Of a DNA stretch of 35,728 nt, positions 1 to 8,424 are shown piece by piece. Position numbers and translations under genes: made by a program. The notes below the pieces were generated by a model that saw only the letters and a list, made by a program, of their open reading frames with translations, was not told where the DNA came from and did not search any database. The DNA comes from a bacterium (GTDB lineage Bacteria > Patescibacteriota > Saccharimonadia > Saccharimonadales > AWTP1-31): contig JAUHZB010000008.1 in assembly GCA_030426125.1 (NCBI GenBank), positions 1 through 35,728 on the forward strand. Direction: 5' to 3'. Within the stretch, counting starts at the first letter, position 1; each line of letters begins with the position of its first letter.

Positions 1-1
1 A

Positions 2-265
2 AAAAAACTAGATAATACCCAGATAAAAAGCCTCCTAGATAGCAGTATCGCCAGTCTGGAGAAATCTAATTTCCAGATCCAAGACGTCGAGGATCGCTTA
101 AACCAACTACTTATAGATCTAGATAGTAAACCAGGAATATTGTTCAGCATCATTCGAATCGCTCTAAGCGGAGCGCCAGCCTCTCCAGGACTATTCGACA
201 CCTTACATGTGCTAGGTAAAGAGACCTCACTAAAGCGACTTAAAAAGGCTAGCTCGATACTTTAA
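2..265 (+). CDS. gltX: Glutamyl-tRNA synthetase, C-terminal fragment (cut by window edge)
   Basis: The reading frame is open from base 2 and ends at TAA 263-265; the start lies outside the window. About 87 residues are visible. The stretch reading IIRIALSGAPASPGLFDTL, followed by HVLGKE and a final RLKKA, matches the class I GluRS anticodon-binding C-terminus (known pattern: vRvALtG...sPgLfe.l..LGke..l.RL). The enzyme charges tRNA-Glu in the cytoplasm. It is followed 37 bases later by the DUF3048 gene on the same strand. A tRNA-Glu gene lies 29 kb downstream, on the other side of the accessory region. Confidence 0.85.
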   Translation, partial: KKLDNTQIKSLLDSSIASLEKSNFQIQDVEDRLNQLLIDLDSKPGILFSIIRIALSGAPASPGLFDTLHVLGKETSLKRLKKASSIL

Positions 266-286
266 CTAGAGAAAAGCTTGACCGTT

Positions 287-302
287 TGCTACAATAGCTG
301 TC
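287..302 (+). promoter_or_regulatory. Extended -10 directly before the DUF3048 start (leaderless candidate)
   Basis: TGC-TACAAT (TACAAT 290-295) ends seven bases before the ATG at 303. There is no -35 hexamer at normal spacing and no Shine-Dalgarno sequence. A transcript would start at or within a base or two of the ATG. The same layout recurs at several other genes in the window. Confidence 0.5.
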
Positions 303-1580
303 ATGAATAATGATATAAAAAATAAAAACAATATAAGTAAATCCACCAAGCCAGATCCTGGCCTGCAACCACCCTCAACCAACAACCCCAAGATAGATCT
401 AAGCAGTCATCCCGATGCTGTGGCTGCTGGACTTGGAACAACACCATCGTATGGTGCAAAACCAGCTTCTAACTCAGAAGCACCTGGTCAACTCGGTAAC
501 TCAACGCCAAAAGCCAAGAAACCACGTCGTAGCCCCAAACAGTGGTTTAAAGATTTGTCCAAAAAACAAAAGATCGCCGTTATTGTAGCCATTGTACTAG
601 TTTTATCTGGAGCAAGCGCTTCGGCATACTTTCTAACCAGATCAGAACCACCGGCTGAGCCACAAGCCGTCCAGCCAGAACCAGAAAAACCGACTACTGT
701 TCCTAGCAAGCTAACAGGTGTAGAAGTGAAGCCAGCCCAGAACAAGCGCTCTATTACCGCTGTAATGATAGAAAACAGCCTAGAAGCTCGCCCACAATCT
801 GGTCTAGGCAGTGCTGGCGTAGTATTTGAAGCAATAGCTGAAGGTGGAATAACTCGGTTCCTAGCCCTATATCAAACCGAAAAGCCAAGCAATATTGGAC
901 CTGTAAGAAGTGTTCGACCTTACTACATAGACTGGCTACAAGGTTTTGATGCAGCAGTTGCCCATGCCGGTGGAAGCGCTGAAGGTCTAGCTAAGATTAG
1001 GAACGAATCAGTAAAAGATCTAGATCAGTTTGCCAACCCGCTAGCCTACCGAAGAGAATCTAGTCGGATATCTCCACACAACCTATACACCTCCACAGCT
1101 GCCCTAGATCAGCTCAAAAAACAAAAGAAATTTACATCGGTAGAGTTTACTAGCATAAAAAGAAAAGAAGAGTCCCCAAGCAACAAACCAAAGGCTAAGT
1201 CTATAGACTTTAACATTTCTAGCTTCAACTACAATCCACACTATGACTACCATAAGAAAACCAACAGCTACAGGCGCAGTCTAGCAGGGAAGCCACACAC
1301 AGACTTAAACACCAAAAAACAAATATCTGCCAAGGTAGTTGTTGCCATGGTTATGAACTACGGAATAGCTCCTAATGGCGTGAACAGCTCCTACAACAGT
1401 GTAGGTAGCGGGAAAGTATATATCTTCCAAGACGGCAAAGTCACCCAAGGTATATGGAAGAAGACTGCCTCAAAGAAGCAAATTGTCTTTAAAGATAAAG
1501 ATAACAAGACTATTGAGCTTAATCCTGGTAATACCTGGATAAGCGCTGTTAACTCTGCTGGAGCAGTAACCTTTAAGTAA
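303..1580 (+). CDS. DUF3048 (YerB-like) membrane-anchored protein
   Basis: 425 residues. The N-terminus (1-75) is Pro/Asn/Ser-rich and disordered, then a basic patch (KAKKPRRSPKQW) leads into one membrane segment at about 89-112. The extracytoplasmic part carries the DUF3048 signatures: ITAVMIENS, ARPQSGL, VVFEAIAEGGITRFLALY and GPVRSVRPYY, then a second half ending with a short beta-rich tail. The family is widespread in Gram-positive and CPR genomes; I know of no biochemical function for it. The ATG is preceded by a -10 element rather than an RBS. The stop overlaps the next start (TAATG), so the two genes are probably translated together. Confidence 0.85.
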   Translation: MNNDIKNKNNISKSTKPDPGLQPPSTNNPKIDLSSHPDAVAAGLGTTPSYGAKPASNSEAPGQLGNSTPKAKKPRRSPKQWFKDLSKKQKIAVIVAIVLVLSGASASAYFLTRSEPPAEPQAVQPEPEKPTTVPSKLTGVEVKPAQNKRSITAVMIENSLEARPQSGLGSAGVVFEAIAEGGITRFLALYQTEKPSNIGPVRSVRPYYIDWLQGFDAAVAHAGGSAEGLAKIRNESVKDLDQFANPLAYRRESSRISPHNLYTSTAALDQLKKQKKFTSVEFTSIKRKEESPSNKPKAKSIDFNISSFNYNPHYDYHKKTNSYRRSLAGKPHTDLNTKKQISAKVVVAMVMNYGIAPNGVNSSYNSVGSGKVYIFQDGKVTQGIWKKTASKKQIVFKDKDNKTIELNPGNTWISAVNSAGAVTFK

Positions 1581-2263
1581 TGAGTGAGCAACCACCGCGT
1601 CCAAGCATAGATCCGGAGTTAGTAGCCAAATTAAAGAGCCAAGCCGAGAGCTATATACCTGAGGTCAGACAATTACTGCCTCAACTACCGGAAGATCTTA
1701 GAGTAAGTATAAATAATAAGGTGTTAATAAAGTCCACCGGTACTGGGGGCTATCCAGTAGCCGAAGATGAGATTGCAGTTGCTTTTGATCCTGACTTTGA
1801 TGGAGATAAAGAACAGCAGCAAGTAAACTTCAGGGGTTCAGTTTTTCATGAAGCATATCACGTAGCTCAGGGATTTGTTGGCGAAGATAGTAGATTCAAA
1901 GGTTCACCGTTCATTGAGAACGCTATATTAGAAGGCGCTGCCACAAAGTTTGAGATGATACGGGCTGGCACCAAACCGGGCTGGTCTGAATATCCAGAAG
2001 ATGAAATTGATGAATGGTTTAATGAAGTGCTCGGCATGGAATATACACCAGATGGGGAGACTTGGGGTCGTATCAAATTCTACGATCCGGAGACTAAACG
2101 GCGCTGGGTCCTATACCGAGTCGGTTGCTACGTAATAGATAATGCTCTGACCAATAGCGATCTGGAAATCGAAGATCTAGTAAATATGGAGCCTAAGGAA
2201 ATACTTAAATTGAGTAAACTCACAGGCCAATCCAAGGGCAGTGAGCAACAACCAGCTACCTGA
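1580..2263 (+). CDS. Putative HEXXH zinc metallopeptidase (DUF2268-like)
   Basis: 227 residues, no signal peptide. FHEAYHVAQGF provides H90-E91-x-x-H94, and EGAA with E118 lies downstream, the usual HEXXH...ExxA arrangement of small gluzincins such as the DUF2268 group. A conserved acidic/aromatic tail (EYPEDEIDEWF, then YRVGCYVID) follows. It would bind one zinc ion and hydrolyse peptides or cell-wall material in the cytoplasm; the substrate is unknown. The ATG overlaps the DUF3048 stop (TAATG), so translation is coupled. The 3' end overlaps the convergent HD gene by eight bases. The family name is less certain than the metal site. Confidence 0.65.
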   Translation: MSEQPPRPSIDPELVAKLKSQAESYIPEVRQLLPQLPEDLRVSINNKVLIKSTGTGGYPVAEDEIAVAFDPDFDGDKEQQQVNFRGSVFHEAYHVAQGFVGEDSRFKGSPFIENAILEGAATKFEMIRAGTKPGWSEYPEDEIDEWFNEVLGMEYTPDGETWGRIKFYDPETKRRWVLYRVGCYVIDNALTNSDLEIEDLVNMEPKEILKLSKLTGQSKGSEQQPAT

Positions 2264-2867
2264 TAGGATGCTGGTATTTATCTGCTAATTTCTTAACGTC
2301 CGGAATACCAAATTCTTTAGCCCAGTCTTTGAATTTCTTAGCTTGCAAAGGTAAATCAGCTTCTAGGATCTTTAAGAAGAAGTCATAGGAGTTAAACACA
2401 GGATGCTTGGAATGATAACGATCGCCGTAGCAAAGTAATCTTCCTTCAATACTATCAGGAATGTAGTCTTTATTCGGCAAAGGGAAGGGACGACTAGCTA
2501 TTTCTTCCTTGCTAAGACCCATTAAGACGTGGTCCTGAACTAGCCGGCAGATCCGACTATCTATACCCTCATCAGCTAATATCTTTGAACCAAGAATAGC
2601 ATGCTGTACATACATCCGGTCATTACTGACTTTGGCCTCTTCATCGAAGAATAGGTAGGTGCCGATATCATGAAGTAGGCAAGAGGCCCGAAGAAGGTCT
2701 TTGTCTACCTTAGAGCTATCTTTCATTTGATCAACGCACCACAAGGCTATTTCACAGACTATTTGGCAGTGGCCATAGACAAGGTTATATACTTTGTCAT
2801 TGGGGGCATATTTTCGGTGTAGCTTTTCGATTTCATCTATTGAGGGAAGCTTGCTGTTTGGTTTCAT
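2256..2867 (-). CDS. HD-domain phosphohydrolase
   Basis: 203 residues. H33 (YGHCQIV), the H66-D67 pair in LLHDIGTY, then VQDHVLMG and CYGDRYH give the metal-binding set of an HD hydrolase. Such single-domain proteins usually hydrolyse nucleotides or phosphomonoesters; the substrate cannot be read here. It may also be a YqeK-like enzyme, but it is not joined to a NadD-type gene. It converges on the metallopeptidase gene with an eight-base overlap, so antisense interference is possible. The ATG is preceded by an extended -10 with no RBS. Confidence 0.75.
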   Translation of the reverse strand: MKPNSKLPSIDEIEKLHRKYAPNDKVYNLVYGHCQIVCEIALWCVDQMKDSSKVDKDLLRASCLLHDIGTYLFFDEEAKVSNDRMYVQHAILGSKILADEGIDSRICRLVQDHVLMGLSKEEIASRPFPLPNKDYIPDSIEGRLLCYGDRYHSKHPVFNSYDFFLKILEADLPLQAKKFKDWAKEFGIPDVKKLADKYQHPIR

Positions 2868-2882
2868 CTTATTATTCTATCA
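2868..2882 (-). promoter_or_regulatory. Extended -10 directly before the HD gene (leaderless candidate)
   Basis: On the minus strand TGA-TAGAAT (plus-strand ATTCTA 2874-2879) ends six bases before the ATG at 2867. No RBS lies in the remaining six bases (AATAAG). Confidence 0.45.
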
Positions 2883-2912
2883 TCACTACACTTCAATATA
2901 TTCACTCTTAGT

Positions 2913-3377
2913 CTAATATTGTGAATGGCCAACAATAAAGCTAGCACAGGCATAAGGTCTTCGATCTCGTGTTCGAACAAAAAGAGTAGCCTCCGCTGCA
3001 TTGTTTACTAGTTCGTAAAAACCAAATCCGTTAACATCGCCTTCAGTTAGACGAGATATTACATCTGGCCTAACGTACATTTCATTCGAATTATTCATCT
3101 TAAACGCAGCAACAAACTCTTGCTCCAAAGCAGTTTCCTCTTCTGTAGGATCATCGACATCCATGATTACATAAGAACCAAATTCTTGCGGTACTAGTTT
3201 TAGAATGCCGGCAAGGGCTAGAGTTGATGATTCGCCCTGATAGTCTACTGATTGGGCTTCTTCAGGGATACTGTAACTTGGATCTACTACTACAATACGA
3301 TCACCATGCCCAGTTTCTTCAAGGGCTTTTAGTAACTCTCCGTTTATTCCGCGGCCAATTCCTCTTAATGGTGGCAT
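2913..3377 (-). CDS. RbsD/FucU-family sugar mutarotase
   Basis: 154 residues. The N-terminal LLKALEETGHGDRIVVVDP with H24, D26 and D32 matches the active-site strand of RbsD/FucU pyranases, and the C-terminal TRDRRPYACASFIV matches the family's last strand (vrTge.rPYan.il). The family interconverts sugar anomers such as fucose or ribose, usually next to sugar kinases or transporters. None is present here, so the substrate is unknown and the gene looks isolated. Start: a good AAGGAG RBS stands just before the ATG, unlike the leaderless neighbours. It is slightly longer than typical FucU (about 140). Confidence 0.75.
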   Translation of the reverse strand: MPPLRGIGRGINGELLKALEETGHGDRIVVVDPSYSIPEEAQSVDYQGESSTLALAGILKLVPQEFGSYVIMDVDDPTEEETALEQEFVAAFKMNNSNEMYVRPDVISRLTEGDVNGFGFYELVNNAAEATLFVRTRDRRPYACASFIVGHSQY

Positions 3378-3531
3378 AACATCTCCTTATAGTTATAGAG
3401 TTATAATAATATCAAAGAAGAGAATAGTCAAATTTATACACTGAGTTTAGGATACATGGTAGCAGTTGGTGATCCTACTGCATGAGAATTGGAACGAAAT
3501 GAAGCAAGAGATAATAAGATGGGGCGAGATG

Positions 3532-3888
3532 CTAGGAACTGGTCAAAAAGCCAGTCAAGCTTTTTCCTGAGGGAGAACTACTAAAAACAGGCTGTGTTGA
3601 TACTACGCTTTGTGCGCCTTTAGCTGCTTGAATCGCTTTTGCAGACTTAACTGATTCAACTGACAATGCGACTTGAGATGTTTCTTTGGTGAAGCCAACC
3701 GCATCTCCACTTTCATCGTAGATAACACCTGATTTAAACCAACCAATATGTGTACCACTCCAGCCATAAATTAAACCGTTTTGAATGTATGCAACAGCGT
3801 CGCCATCCCATGTGTAAATCGTTTCCTTATCATCAGCAATATATGCCTGTGCGTCGCCGTTTGAATCATAGAGTGATATTTCCGCCAT
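3532..3888 (-). CDS. 4-fold beta-flower domain protein
   Basis: 118 residues. The first 70 contain four short repeats of the form LYDSNGDAQAYI, IYTWDGDAVAYI, IYGWSGTHIGWF, IYDESGDAVGF, each an aromatic-x-x-x-G hairpin, as in the 4-fold beta-flower fold. The last ~45 residues are Ser/Ala/Val-rich with no motif. Function unknown; such small closed propellers usually bind a ligand or protein. It lies 24 bases after the giant ATPase gene on the same strand, so it is probably in the same operon, though it also has its own TGA-TATACT seven bases before its ATG. Confidence 0.65.
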   Translation of the reverse strand: MAEISLYDSNGDAQAYIADDKETIYTWDGDAVAYIQNGLIYGWSGTHIGWFKSGVIYDESGDAVGFTKETSQVALSVESVKSAKAIQAAKGAQSVVSTQPVFSSSPSGKSLTGFLTSS

Positions 3889-3904
3889 AATTACAAGTAT
3901 ATCA
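3889..3904 (-). promoter_or_regulatory. Extended -10 directly before the beta-flower gene
   Basis: On the minus strand TGA-TATACT (plus 3896-3904) ends seven bases before the ATG at 3888. It sits in the gap between the giant ATPase stop and this gene, so the small gene could be transcribed separately and leaderless as well as by read-through. Confidence 0.45.
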
Positions 3905-3912
3905 AACTAAAG

Positions 3913-6900
3913 TTAGTTATCTTCTTTGTTTTCATCTGGGTCAAACGGCCGCTTAACTCCTATAACCTCAGCACCGTCAATTTTTGAGTAAGCTTGAGTT
4001 ATTTTTTGCAAAAATGCTTTCCATTGTTCGTCAGTCATATTTTGATCGTCATAAACGAGCAAGATAGCTTTCTTGGCACCAAATTTTTGTATGTAGCCCT
4101 TTAAGCTTTTATATGACTCTTTTTGATCAATGTTCCCAGAGAGATCATCATGTCCAGATCTTTTAAGTTCAACAACTACAGGGCCATAAAATCCGTAATA
4201 AACAGCGTAGTCAGGTTTTGTATCGTCCAAAGCCTCCGGCTCTCTAATAACCACAACGTCCTCTGGTCTAAAACCTGCACCATAACGAAATAGAGAGTTC
4301 TCCAGCAAAACTGCGATAGTTTTCTGCATTTTTTTCTCTTTTATAATCTTATGTCCTTCACCAATTAGTTTTGGTATGAAAATTTTTTCAATAACTTGCC
4401 TGAGGTGGTAATGGAGTTCGTAATCTGAATTGATATCAAGATAATCCTTCTTACTGAGATTGTTATAGGTGTTTATCGCTTCTGAAAACGAAGGTTTTGA
4501 TAGCTTCTCTATATAGTATTTCTTTAATTCGTTAATGTGGTGTGTGTACATTGAGGTGTTATCTGAATTAGACACCAATTTCTCAAGTTCGTTGACTGGA
4601 TCAAAGCTACCATAGACAACTAGGTTCTTATAGTATTGATCAACTGCCTTCCAAAGATACATTGCATAGTTATTCCATTTGATGCCTCTTCCTATTAACT
4701 CAAAAGAAAAATCCAACAAATCGTCAAATTTGTCCTTGTATGAAAGGTCATCCAGCTCCATTAATGGTTTCAGTAGCTTGCCATCGTGCAGTTCGCTTTC
4801 AATTGAGCTAACTCTGTGAACGCCCAATTCTTCAACAAACTCAACAGCAGAAGATTTCAAGTAGTCAAACAAGAAATCTATGGCATCTCTATTCTTAAAC
4901 TTGCTTACTAGCAGTGAATTAGCTTCGATTGCCAAGTTGTGCCACTCGTGATCTGGGTCTTTGTGCTTTCCGAATACGCGCAGAAGATTATCCTCATCTG
5001 GCATAAGATTGTTTGATACTTTTAACGCCCTCACTCTATCCCATTGATGCACAGATTTGCTTTCACTCAAGACTTTTAGGGTTTCAGCTGCTTCTTGGAT
5101 ATCGTACTTCTCGGCAAAATCTATGAGATTGCCTGGCATAAATTTCGCATTGTCATTGCTCAAGTCATCATAAAAACCACTTATTAATTTCTTCTCTTCG
5201 TCATCTAAATCTGATATTAATTTTTGGATAGCTAGGGTGTCTTCTGTATATGCGTAGGGAATTAACGAAATAATCTTTTTTCGATAGTTTGTTATTTCAT
5301 CAATGCCAGCAACAACGGCAAATTTTACTACAAGTGCAAAGATAGGTGTAAGGCTCGTAATGCTATAACGCATACCAGTTCCATTTTCACGATATTCTTT
5401 TATATCAACTTTAGTTATTGCTGGATCAAATGGGTCTAGTACTTTTTGTTTTAGTAATTCCCAAATTTCATCTAGTTGAGATTTAGAAAGCTCGAAATTA
5501 TCACTGCTACTGTCTCTGTAATTTCTTTCGATTTCTTCAACAGCTTTTATTAATGCGGGGAATGATCCCTCAGTAGCCTGCCTAATGTTGTTCATAAGCT
5601 CTTCTTCGGGTTTCCCTCTTTTTGTAGCCTCTTCTCTCTGTTGCTTAATTTGCTTGTCATGCTCGTCAAACAATTTTGGAAGTTTCTCTCTTCCGATTTT
5701 TTCTATTTGCTTTTTCTTCGGATTATCGGAGTAAATTGCACCAGTAATAATTCTAAAGAACAACCATTTTTTATCTTCAAACATATTGATGAGATCGATA
5801 ATTAAATCGATATCCTCGGGCTTTATAGTCATGGCGAGTATTGAATGTAAATTAAAAACTAAACGAAGCTCATCTGACTTAAGTGAAACCTCTAATAGAG
5901 ATCTGGAGTAGTCTTTATCATTCTCATAAACAGTCTTAACAGCTTCATCAATAAAGTCGGAGCGTCCTGCGTAATAGCCGCTGTCAAGTGAGTAAGCTGC
6001 CAATATGAGGTCTTTCAAGAGCTGTAGCAGATCTTTATTAAAATTATTCTTAAGCGAATCTAAGAATCCGTTTCTAGACTTTTCAAAACTCGACCTCCGA
6101 TAGTCAATGAACCTTTTAAGGGAGTTTGGGTTATCAATCAGCCCTTTTATGAATAGCTTGATGGATTCTGGATCATCAATTTTTTCAACCGCAATTCTTG
6201 AATATGAATCATGCTCAGTACTCAAGCCATCAAGAAAGATTGCTATTGAATCAGGGTGGTTTGGGTCGGTTTCAAATGCTATTCGCTGCACACCGTCTTG
6301 CACTAACTGATCACTCGAATCTATTTCTTTCAGTTGAGCAAGTAAATTGGAGTCTTTCATCTGCCCTAAAGTATCTATTGCAGCCCGGACCAACCTTGCA
6401 TCATTGTGATTCTTTGAAATGATTATCATTAAATTGGTGAATTCATTTTTTTTGGTCGATGTTAATTTATCTAGCTCAATGCAGTACTTGATAATACGAA
6501 GTCTTATGATTGTCATGAGCACTTCGGTATCATCGTTAAGATCAGAACTTTGCACTTCATCTAACAACTTTTTAACTTGTACAGTACTTGCATAAGATGC
6601 AGTATTAAATGCTATTTCGTCACTAATGTTCACTTGCTTAGATAAATAATAATCAACGACAGTATCAAAAACTTCAGACTTAGTTGACTGATCGATTCCT
6701 GCTGAGGTTAGACCAGTCAAGATTTTATGCCAAGCTTCGTTTTTTGTATTTCCAGATTTTACCTTATCCAAATGGATAAATTCTTTTAACAAGTCAGGAT
6801 TCTCGTCCAAAATAAATGATAGCGTGTTGTACCAAGAAGGTAGCATTTCTCTTAAGTTTGGCTCAAATGCTAAATCGTAAACATTTTGACTAATGTAAGG

Positions 6901-7920
6901 AAGTCTCGATATAGCCTTTGCAGACAAATACTCCTGTAATTCGCTGTTAGTGAAGCTTATCTTGCCATCTGTTTTAATTAGTAAACTTCGCTCATAAATG
7001 TCTTCTAGTGTGGTTTGTTGGAGTAGAATTTGCTTAACATCAGACTCACTTTTATCAATAAAGGTAATCATCTCGTCTTCACTGATACTGTTTGTCTGGG
7101 CTATCTCCATTGTTAGTGCCAAGTTTTCAAGAAAACGCTCTTTAAGCATTGCTATTTGGCGGCTAGATTTGTCTTGATTTTCAATTTCTAGAGAGCTGTT
7201 TACAAAATTATCGAAGATCGTTGATCTATTGATGTGGTTGATTATCGTGGAGTCTTTCTCGATTTCACTGGCAAGCATCTCAAGGTAGCGGGGATTTTGA
7301 ATGATGGTCTGATTGTTTTCTTCCTTCCTAAAGCTGTTTATCACAGTCTCTACTTGAGGCTTAGTTAAGCCGATGTCAACTAGAAAACCTTTAGCATCAG
7401 ACCTGCTCAGAGGCTCTATTAAAATATAGTTTGAGTCTTTGATTGATCTGAACTTTGCTTCAAATTTCTCAAAAAAGTGGATTCTACAAGAAACAACAAC
7501 CTTCAGTGCGTTCGAATAATCCATTAAGTCCTTTATTTCATCAATTACATGAGAGAGCTCATGAGTTGGAACTTCATCAAGACCATCAAGTAAGGCTAAA
7601 TTTAAATTATCAATTTGTGTTTTTGAATTTATGTAATCTTTTAGTGGTTGACCTTCACGCTTATTCTTTAGCTCAATTCGTTGTACTTTTATGCTAGCAC
7701 TAGCACACATTCTCTCAAGTTCTTTTAAAAGACGTGTTTTTCCATGCCCAGGTTCAGCTACAACAAAAGTGTTTTTGTAACTAAGTATGTTGCCGAGTTG
7801 AATCGACTTGCTTTCACTTATTATTCTTAGGTAGCCACCGTATTCACGATATTGTCTTAGCAATTCCTCGAAATCATTTTCAAGAACTAGATTGGGCTGT
7901 ATGTAGTTAGTCTCTGCCAC
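3913..7920 (-). CDS. Giant NACHT/STAND-type ATPase with C-terminal PD-(D/E)XK nuclease signature
   Basis: 1335 residues. Walker A is AEPGHGKT (55-62, with Ala in the usual first Gly place); Walker B is LALLDGLDEV with D112, D115 and E116; a sensor-like VVVSCRIHFF (141-150) and an IIQNPRYLEML segment follow, all typical of NACHT/STAND ATPases. The middle (~430-1200) is alpha-helical, with HEAT-like stretches but no clean repeats. The C-terminus has P1236-D1237, then VVVELK with E1251 and K1253, a PD-(D/E)XK nuclease active-site pattern, followed by KKAILLVYDD. Known STAND antiviral proteins (Avs, bNACHT) sense phage and trigger an effector; here sensor, switch and nuclease would be one chain with the nuclease last. 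Start: GTG at 7918-7920; no upstream ATG in frame, and TATAAT lies seven bases before it. It probably heads an operon with the beta-flower gene. Confidence 0.8.
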   Translation of the reverse strand: MAETNYIQPNLVLENDFEELLRQYREYGGYLRIISESKSIQLGNILSYKNTFVVAEPGHGKTRLLKELERMCASASIKVQRIELKNKREGQPLKDYINSKTQIDNLNLALLDGLDEVPTHELSHVIDEIKDLMDYSNALKVVVSCRIHFFEKFEAKFRSIKDSNYILIEPLSRSDAKGFLVDIGLTKPQVETVINSFRKEENNQTIIQNPRYLEMLASEIEKDSTIINHINRSTIFDNFVNSSLEIENQDKSSRQIAMLKERFLENLALTMEIAQTNSISEDEMITFIDKSESDVKQILLQQTTLEDIYERSLLIKTDGKISFTNSELQEYLSAKAISRLPYISQNVYDLAFEPNLREMLPSWYNTLSFILDENPDLLKEFIHLDKVKSGNTKNEAWHKILTGLTSAGIDQSTKSEVFDTVVDYYLSKQVNISDEIAFNTASYASTVQVKKLLDEVQSSDLNDDTEVLMTIIRLRIIKYCIELDKLTSTKKNEFTNLMIIISKNHNDARLVRAAIDTLGQMKDSNLLAQLKEIDSSDQLVQDGVQRIAFETDPNHPDSIAIFLDGLSTEHDSYSRIAVEKIDDPESIKLFIKGLIDNPNSLKRFIDYRRSSFEKSRNGFLDSLKNNFNKDLLQLLKDLILAAYSLDSGYYAGRSDFIDEAVKTVYENDKDYSRSLLEVSLKSDELRLVFNLHSILAMTIKPEDIDLIIDLINMFEDKKWLFFRIITGAIYSDNPKKKQIEKIGREKLPKLFDEHDKQIKQQREEATKRGKPEEELMNNIRQATEGSFPALIKAVEEIERNYRDSSSDNFELSKSQLDEIWELLKQKVLDPFDPAITKVDIKEYRENGTGMRYSITSLTPIFALVVKFAVVAGIDEITNYRKKIISLIPYAYTEDTLAIQKLISDLDDEEKKLISGFYDDLSNDNAKFMPGNLIDFAEKYDIQEAAETLKVLSESKSVHQWDRVRALKVSNNLMPDEDNLLRVFGKHKDPDHEWHNLAIEANSLLVSKFKNRDAIDFLFDYLKSSAVEFVEELGVHRVSSIESELHDGKLLKPLMELDDLSYKDKFDDLLDFSFELIGRGIKWNNYAMYLWKAVDQYYKNLVVYGSFDPVNELEKLVSNSDNTSMYTHHINELKKYYIEKLSKPSFSEAINTYNNLSKKDYLDINSDYELHYHLRQVIEKIFIPKLIGEGHKIIKEKKMQKTIAVLLENSLFRYGAGFRPEDVVVIREPEALDDTKPDYAVYYGFYGPVVVELKRSGHDDLSGNIDQKESYKSLKGYIQKFGAKKAILLVYDDQNMTDEQWKAFLQKITQAYSKIDGAEVIGVKRPFDPDENKEDN

Positions 7921-7933
7921 ACTTAATATTATA
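7921..7933 (-). promoter_or_regulatory. -10 element directly before the giant ATPase GTG
   Basis: Minus-strand TATAAT (plus ATTATA 7928-7933) ends seven bases before the GTG at 7920. An AGGAGG does occur, but about 35 bases upstream inside a small ORF, too far to serve this start. This supports a leaderless GTG start. Confidence 0.45.
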
Positions 7934-7946
7934 TCTTTTTTTGGCC

Positions 7947-8051
7947 TTATTTCTCGAGTATTTTTTTAACCTCCTCTTTCTTAATTCTAGATTCTATTGA
8001 AGCTAATGTTTCAAAGTATTTTACTAATGATTTAAGTTCTTCCTTTGACAT
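7947..8051 (-). CDS. Small ORF, 34 residues, charged helix
   Basis: ATG at 8051 to TAA at 7947. The peptide starts MSKEELKSLVKYFETLASIE and continues with a Lys/Glu-rich helix. It begins five bases after the stop of the DUF805 remnant and ends 26 bases before the giant ATPase start. It may be a C-terminal tail detached from the DUF805 protein, a short leader of the ATPase gene, or chance. There is no homology I can recognise. Confidence 0.3.
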   Translation of the reverse strand: MSKEELKSLVKYFETLASIESRIKKEEVKKILEK

Positions 8052-8056
8052 GGTTT

Positions 8057-8310
8057 TTAGAGAACGAGTCCTGAAACGTAATATTTAGGAGGCTTATCTC
8101 CAAATTTATTTTCTGCTACTGATCCTGCCTTAAATATAAGCATCAACCCTATCACAAAGTTTATGTATGGGATAAAAGCTAGCGTAGTCCACCAACCACT
8201 CATATCCATATCATGAAAGCGTTTAACTGTGCAGATGCCTTAGTAAATAAACCACAACAACATAAAAGGGATCAAGACAAACGGATTTGGTGAGCCTAAG
8301 GGAATCAAGG
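8057..8310 (-). pseudogene. DUF805 membrane protein remnant with in-frame stop
   Basis: Reading the minus strand toward TAA at 8057 gives VKRFHDMDMSGWWTTLAFIP, then a hydrophobic stretch and GSVAENKFGDKPPKYY, which is the DUF805 C-terminus (RlHD.g.SGWW...PG..G.NrfG). In the same frame upstream lies PFVLIPFMLLWFIY, then a TAA at 8240-8242, then GICT. The stop interrupts a membrane segment, and no N-terminal helices are recognisable further upstream. DUF805 proteins are small inner-membrane proteins of unknown role. I read this as a decayed gene. Confidence 0.6.
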
Positions 8311-8424
8311 TTGAACACCTTAACAGACGAGATTAACAACTTAGACCAAAGACTTGAGAGGCTAGGTATCGTAGAGAATGGTGATAGTTTTATATATTTG
8401 GATGATGGGGCAAATCATGTTTAG
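8290..8424 (+). CDS. Small ORF, 44 residues, coiled-coil-like, overlapping the PLD gene
   Basis: GTG at 8290 to TAG 8422-8424. The peptide contains a helical segment DEINNLDQRLERLGIVENG and ends DDGANHV. Its stop overlaps the PLD start at 8417 (ATGTTTAG), so translation could be coupled. Alternatively one extra base near 8420 has split an originally longer PLD-like protein into two frames. Its 5' end overlaps the DUF805 remnant on the other strand. Confidence 0.3.
   Translation: MSLRESRLNTLTDEINNLDQRLERLGIVENGDSFIYLDDGANHV

Noticed and set aside
278-283. TTGACC before the DUF3048 gene as a -35 box
   Set aside because: Only six bases from the -10; normal spacing is 16-18.
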